Positions 27,488 to 36,855 of a stretch of 64,000 bases of DNA are shown piece after piece (the stretch's first letter is position 1; each line of letters begins with the position of its first letter). The stretch is from Aureimonas sp. SA4125 (GTDB lineage Bacteria; Pseudomonadota; Alphaproteobacteria; Rhizobiales; Rhizobiaceae), in assembly GCF_019973775.1 (NCBI RefSeq), contig NZ_AP025032.1:744001-808000 (forward strand), written 5' to 3'. The position numbers and the translations under genes were made by a program. A model generated the notes under the pieces. That model was given only the letters and a program-made list of their open reading frames with translations, made no database searches and was not told where the DNA came from.

Positions 27488-28862
27488 GGTCGTGTCCGTC
27501 AACGTGGTGGAAATTGAGTGTAGCTGAAGCGGCTCCGTTTCAGGCGACTTCGGTGGAAATCTGTTCGGGTTTTGCAGTGTTGCCCATGGCCATGAGGTCG
27601 GCCATGGGTTCGGTCTGCATGTAGCGGTTCTGGATCTGCCATTCGTCGTTGGCCTCGAGAAGGACGGCGCCGATGAGCCGGATGATGGATCCCTCGTTCG
27701 GGAAGATTCCGACGACGTCGGCACGCCGCTTCACCTCCTTGTTCAGGCGCTCCAGGGAATTCGTCGAATGGATCCGGGTCCGGTGCTGACTGGGAAAATC
27801 CATGTGCGCCAGCACGTCGGTCTCGCTGTTGTCGATGAAGGCCCCGAGCTTTGGACACTTTCCCCGAAGCTGGTCGGCGACGTGGCGCAGCGCCTGGCTG
27901 GCGCTAGCACGATCGGGCTGGGCGAAGGCTTGGCGCAGCGCGGCCGCCGCCATGCTCTGCTGCGCCTTCGGGACATACGACAGGGCGTTGCGCATCCAAT
28001 GCACCCGGCAGCGCTGCCAGGAGGCGCTGAACACCCGGCGAATGGCGGCTTTCAGCCCTTCGTGAGCATCCGAGATCACGAGCTTCACGCCGGACAGGCC
28101 GCGGCGCACGAGGCTCTTGAGGAAGCTCGACCAAAACGTCTCCGCTTCCGAGGGGCCGATGTGAAGGCCGACGATCTCGCGCTTGCCGTCCGTGTTCACG
28201 GCCACGGCGATTATGGCGGCGACCGAAACGATGCGTCCACCCTCGCGCTGCTTCAGGTAGGTCGCATCCAGCCAGAGGTAGGGCCAGTCGCCAGTGAGAG
28301 GACGGTCGAGGAAGCCGCCGACGCGTTCGTCGATGTCTTTGCACAGCTTCGATACGGTGCTCTTGCCGATCCCCGACAGCCCCATGGCCTGTACCAGATC
28401 GTCGACCCGCCGGGTGGAAACGCCGCTGATCCAAGCTTCCTGAATGACGGCAACCAAGGCCTTCTCCGAGAGCTTTCTCGGCTCCAGGAACGGCGGGAAG
28501 TAGCTGCCCTGCCGAAGCTTGGGTATCCGAAGCTGCAACGAGCCGAGCCGCGTGTCGAGCGAGCGGTCGCGGTAGCCATTGCGATAAGTCGCCCGTTCCT
28601 GCGTCCGTTCGTGGCGCCCGGCGCCGATCATGCCTTCAACGTCGACCTCCATAAGGAGCTGCATCACGCTCTCGGCTATCGTTCTCAGGAAATCGCCGTC
28701 CCCGGCTTTCGCAAAAAGCTCGGCAAGCGGTAGTCTGTCCTCGGTCATCGGGTTCTCCGGTCAGGTTGAAGTCTCGCAACTCCACCTTAGCCGCCCTATC
28801 CGGTGACCGCCTCAGCCACACCTTTCAATGTCGGAATTTCCACCACGAGCGCGGACACTACC
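27488..28862 (-). mobile_element. IS256-family insertion sequence, copy 2
   Basis: 1375 bp, apparently identical to copies 1 and 3 and in the same orientation. The 8-bp target duplication is GCCCGATC at 27480-27487 and 28863-28870. It lies in the intergenic space between divergent tRNA-Pro and tRNA-Gln, with its right end only 10 bases from the -35 element of the tRNA-Gln promoter. The remaining left part of that space (27295-27479) shows no gene. Confidence 0.95.
27540..28748 (-). CDS. IS256-family transposase (copy 2)
   Basis: A 402-residue transposase identical in sequence to the one at 21535-22743, with the same intact DDE residues and C/H motif. It is oriented away from tRNA-Gln. No frameshift or stop interrupts it, so this copy should also be active. 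Confidence 0.95.
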   Translation of the reverse strand: MTEDRLPLAELFAKAGDGDFLRTIAESVMQLLMEVDVEGMIGAGRHERTQERATYRNGYRDRSLDTRLGSLQLRIPKLRQGSYFPPFLEPRKLSEKALVAVIQEAWISGVSTRRVDDLVQAMGLSGIGKSTVSKLCKDIDERVGGFLDRPLTGDWPYLWLDATYLKQREGGRIVSVAAIIAVAVNTDGKREIVGLHIGPSEAETFWSSFLKSLVRRGLSGVKLVISDAHEGLKAAIRRVFSASWQRCRVHWMRNALSYVPKAQQSMAAAALRQAFAQPDRASASQALRHVADQLRGKCPKLGAFIDNSETDVLAHMDFPSQHRTRIHSTNSLERLNKEVKRRADVVGIFPNEGSIIRLIGAVLLEANDEWQIQNRYMQTEPMADLMAMGNTAKPEQISTEVA

Positions 28863-28872
28863 GCCCGATCCG

Positions 28873-28901
28873 TTGCCAGCCCCGCGCCGAGACGCTATAG
28901 A
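28873..28901 (+). promoter_or_regulatory. Promoter of tRNA-Gln
   Basis: TTGCCA (28873-28878), a 17-base spacer and TATAGA (28896-28901) lie 24 bases before the tRNA 5' end. The right target duplication of IS copy 2 ends at 28870, so the insertion replaced all DNA upstream of the -35 but left the core promoter whole. Confidence 0.65.
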
Positions 28902-28925
28902 CCGGGCGCTCGACCTGAGGGTCGA

Positions 28926-29000
28926 TGGGGCGTCGCCAAGTGGTAAGGCAGCGGCTTTTGGTGCCGCCATTCCCAGGTTCGAATCCTGGCGCCCCAGCCA
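28926..29000 (+). tRNA. tRNA-Gln (anticodon TTG)
   Basis: A full cloverleaf: acceptor TGGGGCG / CGCCCCA, D-arm with CGCCAAGTGGTAAGGCA, anticodon stem GCGGC / GCCGC around TTTTGGT (anticodon TTG), T-arm CCAGG-TTCGAAT-CCTGG, discriminator G and encoded CCA. It decodes CAA and, by wobble, CAG. Confidence 0.97.
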
Positions 29001-29171
29001 GATTGCCCAAAACGACCGAATTCTCCGCGATCTTTCCGCCCAGGCTCGCCGGGAACCAAGCCTTTGGCGTCACCGCGAGAGTTGCCTGTCAGATCCGGCA
29101 GGGTGTGGCCCGTGCCTTGTGGCTGGCCGATCCGTTTCGGATGGGGCGTCGGCTGTCGGCATCCACCTTCG

Positions 29172-30324
<1,153 letters not shown>

Positions 30325-30400
30325 GACCGTTTATCCGGCGCTGCCGGGACATGCCGGACGACGGCCGCCATGCGGCGCGAAAAGTCCGTAAAGGAGAGAC

Positions 30401-31135
30401 ATGGACAAGACGCTTTCCGGCCTGCCCGAAGCCGTCGCCGGGATCGGGGACGGCGCGACGGTGATGATCGGCGGATTCGGCGGCTCGGGGGCTCCGATCG
30501 AGCTGATCCATGCGCTGATCGACCGTTTTCTCGCCACCGGACATCCCAGGGGGCTGACGGTCGTCAACAACAATGCCGGCAACGGCCATGTCGGCCTTGC
30601 CGCCCTGATCGAGCAGGGCATGGCGGCCAAGCTCATCTGCTCCTTCCCGCGTTCGGCCGATCCGCGCGTCTTCACCGAGCGCTACCTTGCCGGGGAGATC
30701 GAACTGGAACTGGTGCCGCAGGGCACGCTCGCCGAGCGCATTCGTGCCGGCGGCGCCGGCATTCCGGCCTTCTACACGCCCACCGGCTACGGCACCGACC
30801 TTGCCGAGGGCAAGCCGGTCGAGACGTTCGACGGCCGCCCCTATATCCGCGAGCTGTGGCTGAAGGCCGATTTCGCGCTGGTGAAGGCCCATCTTGGCGA
30901 CACGCTGGGAAACCTCACCTTCAACAAGGCCGCGCGGAACTTCAATCCGCTGATGTGCACGGCAGCCAGCGTCACCATCGCCCAGGTCTCCAGGATCGTC
31001 GCGCCCGGCAGCATCGATCCCGAGCACGTCGTCACGCCCGGTATCTTCGTGCAAGGGATCGTCGAGGTGTCCGATCCCGCCCAGGAAGAAGAGCTGAACC
31101 GCGCCGACGCGGTCTATCCGGAGTCCGCCCGATGA
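30401..31135 (+). CDS. pcaI: 3-oxoadipate CoA-transferase subunit A
   Basis: A 244-residue alpha subunit of the family I CoA-transferase that activates beta-ketoadipate with succinyl-CoA. 'DGATVMIGGFGGSGAPIELIHAL' near the N-terminus and 'AGIPAFYTPTGYGTDLAEGK' are family marks. AAAGGAGAGA lies 6 bases before the ATG. The gene is full length, but the partner subunit pcaJ, which carries the catalytic glutamate and begins in an ATGA overlap, is cut after ~77 residues, so the enzyme cannot assemble from this locus. It is the only intact member of the cluster in the window. Confidence 0.93.
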   Translation: MDKTLSGLPEAVAGIGDGATVMIGGFGGSGAPIELIHALIDRFLATGHPRGLTVVNNNAGNGHVGLAALIEQGMAAKLICSFPRSADPRVFTERYLAGEIELELVPQGTLAERIRAGGAGIPAFYTPTGYGTDLAEGKPVETFDGRPYIRELWLKADFALVKAHLGDTLGNLTFNKAARNFNPLMCTAASVTIAQVSRIVAPGSIDPEHVVTPGIFVQGIVEVSDPAQEEELNRADAVYPESAR

Positions 31136-31362
31136 CGGCCAGACTGACCTCCACCCAGATCGCCTGGCGCGCTGCGCAGGACATCGCCGACGGCGCCTAT
31201 GTCAATCTCGGCATCGGCTTTCCCGAAATGGTCGCGCGCTTCCAGCCGCCGGGAAGGCAGGCGATCTTCCATACCGAGAACGGCATCCTCGGCTTCGGCG
31301 AGGCGCCGGCCGCGGGCGAGGAGGACTGGGACCTCATCAATGCCGGCAAGAAGGCGGTGACG
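31132..31362 (+). pseudogene. pcaJ: 3-oxoadipate CoA-transferase subunit B, 5' fragment
   Basis: The first ~77 codons of pcaJ: 'SSTQIAWRAAQDIADG'-like opening, 'YVNLGIGFPEMVARFQPPG', 'TENGILGFGEAP', 'DLINAGKKAVT'. The catalytic glutamate is the E of 'HTENGILG' and is retained, but the remaining ~150 residues are absent. After ~31360 the DNA is pcaB sequence in another frame, so the original frame runs on for 35 meaningless codons to a stop at 31467. Overlap with the pcaI stop (ATGA) is conserved. Confidence 0.88.
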
Positions 31363-31367
31363 ATGCC

Positions 31368-31760
31368 GAACCCTGGCATTCCGATCGCACGACCATCCTC
31401 GATGTCGCGACCACGCTGTCGCTTCTGGCCGGAACGCTCGGCAAGATCGGCCAGGATGTCGCCCTGATGGCGCAGACGGAGGTCGGCGCCATCCGCCTCT
31501 CCGGTGGCGGCAGCTCCTCCGCCATGGCGCACAAGCACAATCCCGTCGGGGCGGAAGCGCTCGTCGCCCTCGGCCGTCTGGCAGCGGGGCTGACGGGCAC
31601 GCTCGGGCAATCGATGATCCACGAGAACGAGCGCTCGGGGGCGGCCTGGATGCTCGAATGGATGCTTCTTCCGCAGATCGCGGAGGCGGCGGGCGCGGCA
31701 CTCGTCGTCGCCGACCGTCTGTTGTCGGGCGCAAGTTTCACGGACGCATCGCACCGGTAG
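31368..31760 (+). pseudogene. pcaB: 3-carboxy-cis,cis-muconate cycloisomerase, 3' fragment
   Basis: About 130 codons of the PcaB C-terminal half: 'EPWHSDRTTILDVATTLSLLAGTLGKIGQDVALM', then the fumarase/aspartase-superfamily signature 'GGGSSSAMAHKHNPVGAEALVALG', 'MIHENERSGAAWMLEWMLLPQI', ending 'FTDASHR'. The first ~220 residues are gone and the fragment is fused to pcaJ. The signature serine loop is present, but the active site is built from three subunits' N-terminal parts as well. The 118 bases to the LacI gene hold nothing recognisable. Confidence 0.9.
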
Positions 31761-31878
31761 CCGCGGCCGGACTGGGCAGGCTCTCAGGCCATGGAGAATG
31801 CGGGTTTCGCGTTCCGGATACCCGGCCTGGGCGACTTCCGGCAAGCACGGCTTCATGGATTTCGGGGCGGGGCGTGCG

Positions 31879-32943
31879 CTACGCGTCGATCGGCGGCGTC
31901 GGTCTCCTGAGGGGCTCGCCGACGCTTTTTCGGACGACGAGGTTGCCGCTGACCAGAACCTTCACGCCCGGCTGGGGCTCCTTGGATATGATGAGGTCGT
32001 CGAGGAGCCGGATGGCCATGGCACCGATCTTCTGCTTGGGGACATTGACCGACGTCAGTGCCGGCTCGAACATGTCGCTCATCGGCAGGTTGTCGAAGCC
32101 GATCACCGAAACATCGCGCGGGACGTCGCAGCCACGTTTGCGCAAGGCCTTGATGAAGCCGTAGGCGATGATGTCGTTGGCGCAGAAATACGCTTCCGCG
32201 ATGGTGCGGTCGTCCGCAAGCTGCGCCTGGGCGTCCCGATAGGCGCCTTCCAGGGTGGAGTCGACCGACAGGATCGCCTGCTCTTCGACCGCAAGGTCGA
32301 GCGAGGACATGGCACGCAGGAACGCCTCGTGCCGAAGTCTGAAATTGGTGACGGCGGCATAGCTGCTCACCAGCCCGATGCGCCGAAAACCCAGGCTCTT
32401 CAGATAGTCCAGCGACTGGAAGATCGCCTGCTCATTGTCCATGTCGACGAAGTTGGCGTCGACGAAAGGCTTGTAGGTGTCGATGAAAACCATGGGAAGG
32501 CCGCATCGCAAAAGGGTCTCGACATCCTCGTCCACGAGCTCGGTTCCGAGCGCCACCACGCCGCGAAGATCGCTTCCGGTCAGCGTGTCGATAAGCCCGC
32601 GGGTATCCTCGCCGTCGTGGCTGACCACCTGAAGCGAATAGTCGCGCCGCGTCGCCTCGAACGACATGCCATCGATGTAGTCGGAGATGAAGTGGCTGTG
32701 GTCGCGGTTGACGGTATGGCCGTGCTTGGCGATCTTCAGGAAGCAGAGCGTGTTGGCAATGTCGGGCCTCGATCGCGGCTCCCGCGGCGCATAGCGCAGA
32801 TCCTTCACGGCGCCGAGGACGCGCTGGCGCGTCGCCTCCGAGATTTCGCCCTTGCCATTGATCACGAGCGAGGCCGTGGAGGCCGAGACACCAGCCTGCT
32901 CCGCCACCTGCCTCAGTGTGATCGGCCTTTTCTGTCTATCCAT
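31879..32943 (-). CDS. LacI-family transcriptional regulator
   Basis: A 354-residue repressor. The N-terminal helix-turn-helix and hinge helix are 'ITLRQVAEQAGVSASTASLVINGKGEISEATRQRVLGAVKDLRYAPRE', followed by a periplasmic-binding-protein-like sugar domain ('GVVALGTELVDEDVETLL', 'YFCANDIIAYGFIKALRKRGCDVPRDVSVIGFDNLPMSDMFEPALTSV'). It is divergent from the sugar importer operon; three near-identical palindromes in the 179-base spacer are its likely operators. The inducer is presumably the imported ketose or polyol or a phosphorylated product. Confidence 0.92.
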   Translation of the reverse strand: MDRQKRPITLRQVAEQAGVSASTASLVINGKGEISEATRQRVLGAVKDLRYAPREPRSRPDIANTLCFLKIAKHGHTVNRDHSHFISDYIDGMSFEATRRDYSLQVVSHDGEDTRGLIDTLTGSDLRGVVALGTELVDEDVETLLRCGLPMVFIDTYKPFVDANFVDMDNEQAIFQSLDYLKSLGFRRIGLVSSYAAVTNFRLRHEAFLRAMSSLDLAVEEQAILSVDSTLEGAYRDAQAQLADDRTIAEAYFCANDIIAYGFIKALRKRGCDVPRDVSVIGFDNLPMSDMFEPALTSVNVPKQKIGAMAIRLLDDLIISKEPQPGVKVLVSGNLVVRKSVGEPLRRPTPPIDA

Positions 32944-32979
32944 TCCCGGTTCCGCGGCGGTGACGGTCTCGCCAAAACA

Positions 32980-32990
32980 GTTTAGTAAAC
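32980..32990. promoter_or_regulatory. LacI operator O1 (regulator-proximal)
   Basis: GTTTAGTAAAC is a perfect palindrome around a central G, 37 bases upstream of the LacI gene start. It shares TTTAGTAAA with the importer-side sites, so it probably serves autoregulation or looping. Confidence 0.65.
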
Positions 32991-33077
32991 AAGTCGCCGC
33001 CGTTTTGCCACGGGATAGGCTGAAAATTCACTGGAACGCGCACCAGAATCCTGTTGAGTCGCCGCACCGATCCTGAT

Positions 33078-33108
33078 ATTTAGTAAATGCCGAAATCATT
33101 TACTAAAC
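33078..33108. promoter_or_regulatory. LacI operators O2 and O3 (importer-proximal)
   Basis: ATTTAGTAAAT (33078-33088) is a perfect palindrome and ATTTACTAAAC (33098-33108) differs at one arm position. Their centres are 20 bases apart, two helical turns, so two dimers would sit on the same face. O3 ends 14 bases before the permease start, overlapping the likely transcription start. Confidence 0.7.
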
Positions 33109-33122
33109 CTTTGGGAGGAGGG

Positions 33123-34133
33123 ATGCGTAAATTCGATGGCCATTTTGTCTTGCTTCTGGCGCTCGTCGCCGTGCTGCTGGCAACGGGCGGCCTGATTTCG
33201 AACACCTATCTCTCGGTCTTCAATCTCCAGTCGATGGCCAGCCAGGTTCCGGAAATCGGCTTGCTGGCGATCGGCGTGATGCTGGCGATGTGCGCGGGCA
33301 ACGGCGGAATCGATCTTTCCGGGATCGCGCTGGCCAATCTTGCCGGGGTGACCTCCGGGCTCGTCGCCATCAGTCTCTTCGACGCGACCCAGTCGCCGCT
33401 GCTGTTCACCGTCGCCTTCGCCGCGGGCGCGGTGGTCGTGGGGCTCCTGGGCGGTCTCCTCAACGGGCTGATCATCGCGCGGCTGGGGATCACGCCGATC
33501 CTCTGCACGCTGGGTACCCAGATGCTCTACACGGGGCTCGCCGTGGTCCTCTCCGATGGCCGGTCCCTGACGATCGGCTCGCCCGACCCGCTGTATGCCC
33601 TCGGCAACGGCCTCATCTTCGAGATTCCGACGAGCTTTCTGATCTTCTGCGGTGTCGGCGTCATTCTCGGCGGCGTGCTGCGCTACACTCCCTACGGACT
33701 GCAGCTCATGCTGACCGGAGCCAATCCGAAGGCGGCGCACTACAGCGGATTTCCGAGGACCCGCATCATCGCGGTGACCTACACGCTGTCCGGCATGCTG
33801 GCCGGGCTTTCCGGTCTCATCATCGCGGCCCGCAACGTCAACGTGAAGTGGGACTACGGGACGTCCTACCTGCTGATCGCGATCCTGATCGCGGTGATGG
33901 CCGGGGTGCGCCCCGAGGGAGGCTACGGACGGGTCGTGTGCGTCGTCCTGTCGGCGGTCGTCCTGCAGCTGTTGTCGAGCCTGCTCAACTTCATCGGACT
34001 TTCCAATTTCGTGCGTGATTTCGCTTGGGGGGCCTTGCTTCTGTGCTTCCTCGCGGTGGGGCGGTTCGCCATCATCGAGCAACTCGGCACGATCTTCACC
34101 TCGTTGCGCAGCCCTCGCGCCTCGAAGTCCTGA
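33123..34133 (+). CDS. Sugar ABC transporter permease (ribose type), first
   Basis: A 336-residue permease of the RbsC/branched family with eight to ten hydrophobic segments. 'GVMLAMCAGNGGIDLSGIALANLAGVTSG', 'GGLLNGLIIARLGITPILCTLGTQMLYTGLAV' and 'GANPKAAHYSGF' are typical of RbsC-like proteins. ATG 33123 has GGGAGGAGG directly upstream; an ATG 12 codons earlier lies inside operator O2-O3 and is rejected. It is the first gene of the operon. Confidence 0.9.
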   Translation: MRKFDGHFVLLLALVAVLLATGGLISNTYLSVFNLQSMASQVPEIGLLAIGVMLAMCAGNGGIDLSGIALANLAGVTSGLVAISLFDATQSPLLFTVAFAAGAVVVGLLGGLLNGLIIARLGITPILCTLGTQMLYTGLAVVLSDGRSLTIGSPDPLYALGNGLIFEIPTSFLIFCGVGVILGGVLRYTPYGLQLMLTGANPKAAHYSGFPRTRIIAVTYTLSGMLAGLSGLIIAARNVNVKWDYGTSYLLIAILIAVMAGVRPEGGYGRVVCVVLSAVVLQLLSSLLNFIGLSNFVRDFAWGALLLCFLAVGRFAIIEQLGTIFTSLRSPRASKS

Positions 34134-34169
34134 TCCAGAGGGCAACCATCCCGGGAGGAATCGTCGACC

Positions 34170-35177
34170 ATGAAACTGTCATTGAAATCCGCCGCCGCGA
34201 CCGCGCTGCTCGTCTCTTGCGCCTATCTCGGATCCCAGGCTGCTTGGGCCCAGGACGCCAAGTCGATCACGACCGTCGTCAAGATCAGCGGTATCCCGTG
34301 GTTCGACCGCATGAAGACGGGCGTCGACAAGTTCGCGACCGAGCATCCCGACTACAAGATCACCCAGGTCGGTCCGGCGTCGGCCGATTCCGCGCAGCAG
34401 TCACAGATCATCCAGGACCTCGTCGCCCAGGGCGTGAGCGCGCTGGCCGTGGTGCCGATGGATCCGAGCATTCTCGAGGGCATCTTCAAGCGTGCCATGG
34501 AGCGCGGAACGATCATCGTCACCCATGAAGCCGACAACCAGGTGAACACCCATGTCGACGTCGAGGCCTTCGACAATGGCGCCTACGGCACGGCTCTGAA
34601 CGAGCGTCTGTCCGAGTGCATGAAGGGCAAGGGCAAGTGGACGACCTTCGTCGGCTCGCTCGGCAGCCGGACGCACATGCAGTGGGTCGGTGCGGGCGAG
34701 GAGAACGCCAAGAAGTTTCCGGAGATGACGCTCGTCGATCCGAACAACGAATCCTTCGACGATGCCAACGCCACCTATGAGAAGGCCAAGGAGATCCTGC
34801 GCAAGCACCCCGACATCGCGGGCTTCCAGACGTCGGCCGGCAACGACGTCCTCGGTGTCGGTCGCGCGATCGAGGAGGCAGGTCTTGCCGGTAAGGTCTG
34901 CCTTGTCGGCACCGGCCTTCCGAACCCCTCGGCCTCCTATCTCGACTCCGGCGCGATCACGGCGATCGGCTTCTGGGATCCCCAGAAGGCGGGCATGGCG
35001 ATGAACTCGGTCGCCAAGTCCTTGCTCGAGGGCAAGACGATCACCGACGGCATGGATCTCGGCGTCGAGGGCTATGAGAAGGTGACCGTGACGAAGGGCG
35101 CCGGCGAGGGGCTGCTCGTCGTCGGCAACGGCATGGTTCTCGCCGACAAGGCCAACTACAAGGAATACCTCTTCTAG
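34170..35177 (+). CDS. Sugar ABC transporter substrate-binding protein (ribose type)
   Basis: A 335-residue periplasmic protein with a Sec signal (residues 1-28, cleavage near 'AAWA-QD') and the type I sugar-binding fold of the Peripla_BP_4 group: 'KSITTVVKISGIPWFDRMKTGVDKF', 'IIQDLVAQGVSALAVVPMDPS', 'IAGFQTSAGNDVLGVGRAIEEAG'. GGGAGGA lies 10 bases before the ATG. It is followed by a perfect hairpin at 35192-35217. Homologues bind pentoses, ribose-like furanoses, autoinducer-2 and tetritols; the neighbouring DhaK/DhaL kinase argues for a C3-C5 compound. Confidence 0.9.
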   Translation: MKLSLKSAAATALLVSCAYLGSQAAWAQDAKSITTVVKISGIPWFDRMKTGVDKFATEHPDYKITQVGPASADSAQQSQIIQDLVAQGVSALAVVPMDPSILEGIFKRAMERGTIIVTHEADNQVNTHVDVEAFDNGAYGTALNERLSECMKGKGKWTTFVGSLGSRTHMQWVGAGEENAKKFPEMTLVDPNNESFDDANATYEKAKEILRKHPDIAGFQTSAGNDVLGVGRAIEEAGLAGKVCLVGTGLPNPSASYLDSGAITAIGFWDPQKAGMAMNSVAKSLLEGKTITDGMDLGVEGYEKVTVTKGAGEGLLVVGNGMVLADKANYKEYLF

Positions 35178-35191
35178 AAGATCCGGCGACC

Positions 35192-35217
35192 CGGCGGCGG
35201 GAGGTCTCCCGCCGCCG
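35192..35217 (+). other. Strong hairpin after the sugar-binding-protein gene
   Basis: CGGCGGCGGGA (35192-35202) and TCCCGCCGCCG (35207-35217) are perfect complements around a GGTC loop, 15 bases after the stop. No T run follows and the operon continues, so an mRNA-stabilising or partially terminating role is likely. Confidence 0.75.
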
Positions 35218-35307
35218 CACAGGGGACGGTGCGTCCTCCCCGATGACGGCTGAACGACCGAGCCCCCGGGGCAGGGCGAAGGTTTCATCTTTCAAGAGGT
35301 TGACCGA

Positions 35308-36855
35308 GTGTCGAATTCTCCGAGGCCAGACGGCAACTTCCTGGAACTGCGCGGCATCCAGAAGCGCTTCGGCGGCGTGCACGCACTGCGCGGCGTGGAC
35401 ATGGCGATCCGGTCGGGCGAGGCCTACCACCTGCTGGGTGAAAACGGCTGCGGCAAGAGCACCGTCATCAAGATCATGTCCGGCGCCCACGCGCCGAGCG
35501 AGGGAGACATATTCCTCGACGGCACGCGCCATGCGGCGCTGACCCCGCTGATGGCGCTCGAGGCCGGGATCGAGACGGTCTACCAGGACCTGTCGCTGCT
35601 TCCCAATCTCACCGTCGAGGAAAACGTGGCGCTGGGAGAACAGCTCGTGCACGGAGGCGGGAGGCTGCTGCGCAGGCTCGATCGCGCGCGCCTTTCCGTC
35701 ACCGCGGTCCATGCCGTGGAGGAGGTCGGGCTGCATCCGACGCGCGCCTTGATGACGACTCCCGTGGCCGACCTTCCGCTGGCGATCCGCCAGCGCGTCG
35801 CCATAGCCCGGGCGATCGCCTGCAAGGCACGGCTCGTCATCATGGACGAACCGACGACCTCGCTGACGCGCCAGGAGGTCGAGACGCTGATCGAAGTCGT
35901 CGCGCGGTTGCGGGCGCAGAACGTGGCCGTGCTCTTCGTCACGCACAAGCTGGATGAATCCTATCGCATCGGCGGGCAGGCCATCGTGTTCCGCGACGGC
36001 GTCTGCGTCGCCCAGGGGCCCATCCAGGACTACACCCGCAGCCAGCTTGCCGAACTGATGACCGGGCGTCCCATCGAGGCCCAGCGCTATCGCCTCGGCG
36101 CCCCGCGGGACGAGGTGATGTTTCGCATGACCGGTGTTTCGGCTGGCGACGCCTATCGCGATGTCAGCGTCGAGCTCCGGCGCGGCGAGATTCTCGGTCT
36201 CACCGGATTGTCGGACTCCGGACGCAACGAGGTCGCCCTGACCCTTTCGGGGCATCTGCCGGCGACATCGGGAAAGATCGAGCTGGAGGGAGCGCCGGTT
36301 CGGATCGAAAGCCCGGCCGCCGCGATATCGCTCGGCATCGGCTACGTCCCGGAGGATCGGCTCGCCGAGGGGCTGTTCCTGGAAAAATCGATCTACGCCA
36401 ACGAGATCCCGCTGATCCTCGACAAGATCACCGGCTGGCTGGGCATTCTCGACGACCGCAAGGGCCGAGAGGCGGCCCGCCGGATTTCGCAGGAGATGCA
36501 GCTCAACACACAGGACATCGACCTGCCCGTCGGCTCGCTCTCGGGCGGAAACCAGCAGCGGGTTCTGATAGGGCGCTGGCTCAGCATCGACCCGAAGCTG
36601 CTGGTGCTGCACGGCCCGACCGTCGGCGTCGACGTCGGCTCCAAGGACACGATCTACCGCGCCATCCAGGCGATGGCCGAGCGCGGGATCGGCCTCATCA
36701 TCGTATCGGACGATCTGCCCGAGCTTTTGCAGAACTGCGACAGGATCGTCGTGATGAACCATGGACGGATCGTGGAAAGCGTCGAGGCCGCAGCGGCGGA
36801 CGAGGATCGCATCTACGCCGTGATGCTGGCGTCGACAGTCGAGGCGGCACAATGA
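35308..36855 (+). CDS. Sugar ABC transporter ATP-binding protein (RbsA type)
   Basis: A 515-residue double ATPase. Domain 1 has Walker A 'GENGCGKST', a degenerate signature 'LPLAIRQRVAIARAI' and Walker B 'LVIMDEPTTSL'. Domain 2 lacks the Walker A lysine ('GLSDSGRNEVAL'), as is usual in RbsA proteins, and has a proper signature 'LSGGNQQRV', but its Walker B is 'LLVLHGPTVGVDVG': His435-Gly436 stand where Asp-Glu are expected. The second site therefore looks catalytically dead. The GTG start at 35308 is supported by AAGAGG 10 bases upstream; there is no ATG alternative. It overlaps the next permease gene (ATGA). Confidence 0.9.
   Translation: MSNSPRPDGNFLELRGIQKRFGGVHALRGVDMAIRSGEAYHLLGENGCGKSTVIKIMSGAHAPSEGDIFLDGTRHAALTPLMALEAGIETVYQDLSLLPNLTVEENVALGEQLVHGGGRLLRRLDRARLSVTAVHAVEEVGLHPTRALMTTPVADLPLAIRQRVAIARAIACKARLVIMDEPTTSLTRQEVETLIEVVARLRAQNVAVLFVTHKLDESYRIGGQAIVFRDGVCVAQGPIQDYTRSQLAELMTGRPIEAQRYRLGAPRDEVMFRMTGVSAGDAYRDVSVELRRGEILGLTGLSDSGRNEVALTLSGHLPATSGKIELEGAPVRIESPAAAISLGIGYVPEDRLAEGLFLEKSIYANEIPLILDKITGWLGILDDRKGREAARRISQEMQLNTQDIDLPVGSLSGGNQQRVLIGRWLSIDPKLLVLHGPTVGVDVGSKDTIYRAIQAMAERGIGLIIVSDDLPELLQNCDRIVVMNHGRIVESVEAAAADEDRIYAVMLASTVEAAQ

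Noticed and set aside
21483..28862. Composite transposon carrying the NO-defence genes between IS copies 1 and 2
   Set aside because: Each copy has its own matched target duplication. A composite unit would show one duplication at its outer ends only.
31761..31878. Start of a pcaD fragment after pcaB
   Set aside because: Short protein-like stretches such as 'GRGVRYASIGG' can be read, but they are too short to separate from the antisense of the LacI gene's end.
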